From Ophiodon elongatus (Eukaryota; Chordata; Actinopteri; Perciformes; Hexagrammidae), in contig JACSYO010000384.1 in NCBI GenBank assembly GCA_016806645.1, positions 1,432,501-1,496,500 of the forward strand: DNA of 64,000 nucleotides, given 5' to 3'. Each line of letters starts with the position of its first letter. Position 1 is the stretch's first letter. Below are positions 61,152 through 64,000 of the stretch, piece by piece. The translations under genes and the position numbers were made by a program. A model generated the notes under the pieces. It did not search any database, had not been told where the DNA came from, and worked only from the letters and a program-made list of their open reading frames with translations.

Positions 61152-61171
61152 GTGACTACTAAAGTAGTCAC
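61152..61171. repeat. Perfect 9-bp palindrome
   Basis: GTGACTACT, two A, AGTAGTCAC. One more flanking T-A pair extends the stem to ten. Confidence 0.92.
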
Positions 61172-61259
61172 ATTCATAATAGCATTGTCAACATTGTTCG
61201 CATGGCTTTCTAAAAGCGTCCTTAATTGGCTATAGGAAATGTAATAATAAAGTTCTGAT

Positions 61260-61278
61260 AATTAATTAATTAATTAAT
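61260..61278 (+). repeat. (ATTA)n patch
   Basis: Between four and five ATTA units, followed by TGAATTAATTACC. Confidence 0.9.
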
Positions 61279-62822
61279 GCTGAATTAATTACCAAAAAAG
61301 AAGAAAGAAAATCCATATATGAAAACGTAAAACAAATATTTTGAACTGTTGATCGGAATAAAAAAGTAATTTGGAGAAATCAAAAACTATTTCTGTGATC
61401 CATTTTTAAATGCATTGATTTATGAAATGATGAATTAAACATTTTAGCACAAAGAGCTAAATTCCTTTCTACATAGTTTTAATAATTAAAGATACAGATT
61501 CCTCAATACATATTTAGAACTCATATTTAGAAAAATTAGGTAAATTAGGGGTAAATCAAAATCAAAACAATGAAGAAATAATGAGTTCAAAAGTTTGCTT
61601 TAGTCAAATTATAATATTTGCTTCATTGAGATGAAACACTCAAATCACCACATGAAAACGGAGCACTATAAAGGACCATGTGATTGGCCAGGTTAAACTT
61701 GGAGATACATATTTAGCAGCTTCATGGGGAAGGGAGGCCGCCTCTGTGTGAGAGTTCTTCCTCCATTTACTCCACCCTCCCGTCCTCCAACGCCTCCAGC
61801 ATTTTCAGAGCATGTCAAAGACCCTGAGAGGTTAATTATTTGGTACATGATCTGTTTATTTATTTAACTCAAGCTAAATTCCCACTGCTCTTATCTATTC
61901 CTTCGCAGCACGTCTGGAAGTGCGCTGAATCCTAATAAATGGGATTCCTTTGCTCGGAGCTCCGCTATTAAAAGTAGTGCAGCGGGTTTGGGAATGAGAT
62001 ATCAACCGAACACACAGGCGTCAGGCACCAATCGTCTGCTGTCACTGTGTGAGACTTCAGAGAAATCCAAAGAGCTGCTTTGAGATTGACACAAACTATT
62101 GGTAAATATCTCAAACGATGTCTGAGAAGGAAAATTGACAGAAATCTGAAAAAAGGCTTTTCAGTAATTGGTGAGAATTGACTGTGGATCACAAAACCGA
62201 TGCTTTTTTTTATGACCACACAAACCTATTTAGTGTCACTGAAGGCTGGCAGAAAGAACTCAGATATTGTTCACTTCATACCACTCATTGCATGCCTTTC
62301 TAGGCACAACTTCAATATTGGCACTTATAGGAAAAAAGGATGTGCTGATCATTTAACAATCCAATGCAATGCTTTGCTCAAGCAACACAACTGGACATGG
62401 ATATCTACCCAATGGGTGTCAAGAAAAAGTTAACATAATGTCACAATGCTATATATGTTATGAATCATCTGTACTCGGACCAATCTCCCTCGAAGGAGCA
62501 ATGTATTATGTTCATATTTGACAACTTTGCAGCCTACAATTTTACGCACTATTTTGCAAGCTTGAAAAGATGAAGGCCAGGGTCGTGAATGGGCTCAAAC
62601 TAGTGTGCAGGAGACAGAAGTTGTATATCACAGACCTACAGAGCTACGTTGCTAAGAAAGCCTGCATGTTTCTTCCCATGTTGGTAAATTATGGAAATTC
62701 TTGCTGCATTAGCTACCAGAAGTTAATGTCTGCACTGAAAACAAGATATTTTTTTTAATACTTCAAGGAGCTTAAAATCAAAATTCAAGGCATATCTATG
62801 ATTGAAGACGTTGACTCCACAC

Positions 62823-63075
62823 GGCTCTCAACATGGCAACTGCTGAGCCAGCGGCTAGAGACTAACAGCGCTAATAGCACCAACAGTGCAAACAACGGAA
62901 ACAGTGCTGACAGAGCTTAAAGTTTTCCTAGGGGGAACTGGAGGGTGGGTGCAACACTTCTCCGCAACAGCTCTTTAGTTCAGGACGGCCCTAGCAGCTG
63001 GCGTATGAGGCAGAGCAGAGCAGCGGCAATTAGCTCGCCAGTGGCGCACGTACAAAGTGGCTCCGGACGAACTTA
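62823..63075 (+). repeat. Dispersed repeat family B, copy 2 (longer)
   Basis: The first 115 bases match copy 1 at 58362-58460. It continues with GGGGGAACTGGAGGGTGGGT, ACAGCTCTTTAGTTCAGGAC, GGCAATTAGCTCGCCAGTGG and CACGTACAAAGTGGCTCCGG, phrases I associate with the same fish repeat. Higher CpG content than the surroundings suggests the copy is not very old. Confidence 0.68.
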
Positions 63076-64000
63076 ATCTATAAATAGTGTTGTGGAAGAT
63101 TTAGTTTGCTGCTATATGAAGGCTCTAAATAAAAAATCTAGCAACTTTAAGAAAGTGTCTTCATGATGACTATTGGCCAAGATCTGCATTTTCAAGGAGC
63201 GCGTTTTTGTGTTTAATTGTCTCACTGTATATGCTGTCATAACAGCAAACACTGGGGCAGGCTCAAATAAAACTCACTAAAACAAAAATCCATAGTCAGA
63301 CCCATTGAATCACTGGAACAACTCAGAACATCTGGAAGTATTCCGAAAACACCATGAAACCTTTACTTTCTCTGTGATAAAATGCCAAATTTGATTTCAT
63401 CTGGAATATATATTTTTGTGCCAATAAGCTGCTGTGGTACTTGGAATGGAAGCCTGCATACTCTCGGGGCCACATGCTGATATACATTAGTAGCCTGGAA
63501 GATGCATCAGCCTTTGCTCTTTCATTGGCAGCTTGAGCTTTCATCTGGCCTGCTATTCTGCTCTCCTGCCGTCAGGAGGAGAAACACTGACCAATGTTGA
63601 CACACTCCGCCTCGGAGCTTCTCCAATCCCATGTAGCCCTCCAACCCTGCTTTAGTTAACCTCCAAACGCCCTCCATCGTTATTAATCCATGTGAGAAGC
63701 CACGTACTGCTTTACTAGCTGATGCATTATAAATCAATTATGTTCTGCTATGGAACCAATCTCTCTAATCTTTTCTCTCCAACATCCCCTGAAATCATAA
63801 TGACTCATTCATCTCAGCTCATGTGGAGTGGCGCTTTCATCAACAGTATCACAGTCGTGACATGGCAAAAGGTGGCTAATGTGAGCAAAAGAACAGCACA
63901 GAAATCCACAGGTCCTTCAGAAATCTTTTGACATTCTACAAAAACTTTTCATAATTTAAATAAGAGTATCTGCTTGGTAATAAAAGAATAAAAATGGTAG
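63076..64000. other. Non-coding interval, no gene seen
   Basis: Ordinary AT-rich sequence. Overlapping frames of about 70 codons on both strands at 63323-63931 have no features. Confidence 0.55.

Larger units (their letters stand above)
58461..62822. other. Non-coding interval, no gene seen
   Basis: 58485-58580 and 61820-62010 are complex sequences with few repeats and look like conserved non-coding DNA. A 10-bp palindrome lies at 61151-61172 and an (ATTA)n patch at 61260-61278. Frames of 84-91 codons (58732-58986, 59840-60115) contain some Cys and His residues but no complete zinc-binding pattern. Confidence 0.5.

Overview
The window reads as vertebrate, most likely teleost (percomorph-type) fish DNA: AT-rich, non-coding, with long microsatellites, decayed retroelements and patches of homeodomain-motif-rich sequence that resemble conserved non-coding DNA. 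No intact protein-coding gene, rRNA or functional tRNA gene could be supported. The longest open frame is 211 codons on the minus strand (41095-41730); it has no recognisable domain and an odd composition, and most other open frames are under 120 codons and overlap frames on the opposite strand. The window is best described as a gene desert or the inside of a very large intron. The fish assignment rests on repeat families recognised from memory (L2/CR1-like LINE ends, tRNA-derived and V-SINE-like SINEs, a TIR element common in fish genomes), not on a search.

Layout: 1-13.6 kb is mostly featureless non-coding DNA with a (TG)n tract, a poly(A) run, a G-rich block and one short dispersed-repeat piece. 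13.6-19.7 kb is a transposon cluster: a 5'-truncated LINE with reverse-transcriptase C-terminal coding sequence and 3' UTR, a short inverted-repeat element (MITE), a tRNA-derived SINE, an older dispersed repeat with internal duplication, and a second SINE copy. 19.7-33 kb is non-coding, with a telomere-like patch, perfect inverted repeats, a CTAATC motif cluster and a CpG-rich probable repeat. At 33.4-33.6 kb there is a small GC/CpG-rich block with a TATA-like box, an ATG in good context and a strong splice donor, the only place that looks like a first exon. 36-37 kb holds a V-SINE-like relic and an (AC)n tract. 40.4-42.1 kb is G/C-rich, with a quadruplex-prone run, a LINE tail and a perfect 13-bp hairpin. 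44.45-45.4 kb is a 41/42-bp minisatellite whose centre is homogeneous and whose edges are decayed. 49.5-63 kb carries another LINE relic, two internally repeated dispersed families (51.8/55.8 kb and 58.4/62.8 kb), a TGACCT triple array and a 27-unit (AT)n tract.

No gene set works together here. What is worth following is the possible regulatory content (candidate promoter-exon, nuclear-receptor half-site arrays, CTAATC cluster, conserved-looking blocks) and the repeat biology, chiefly the minisatellite that appears to sit inside a larger dispersed element. No undescribed multi-gene system is visible.
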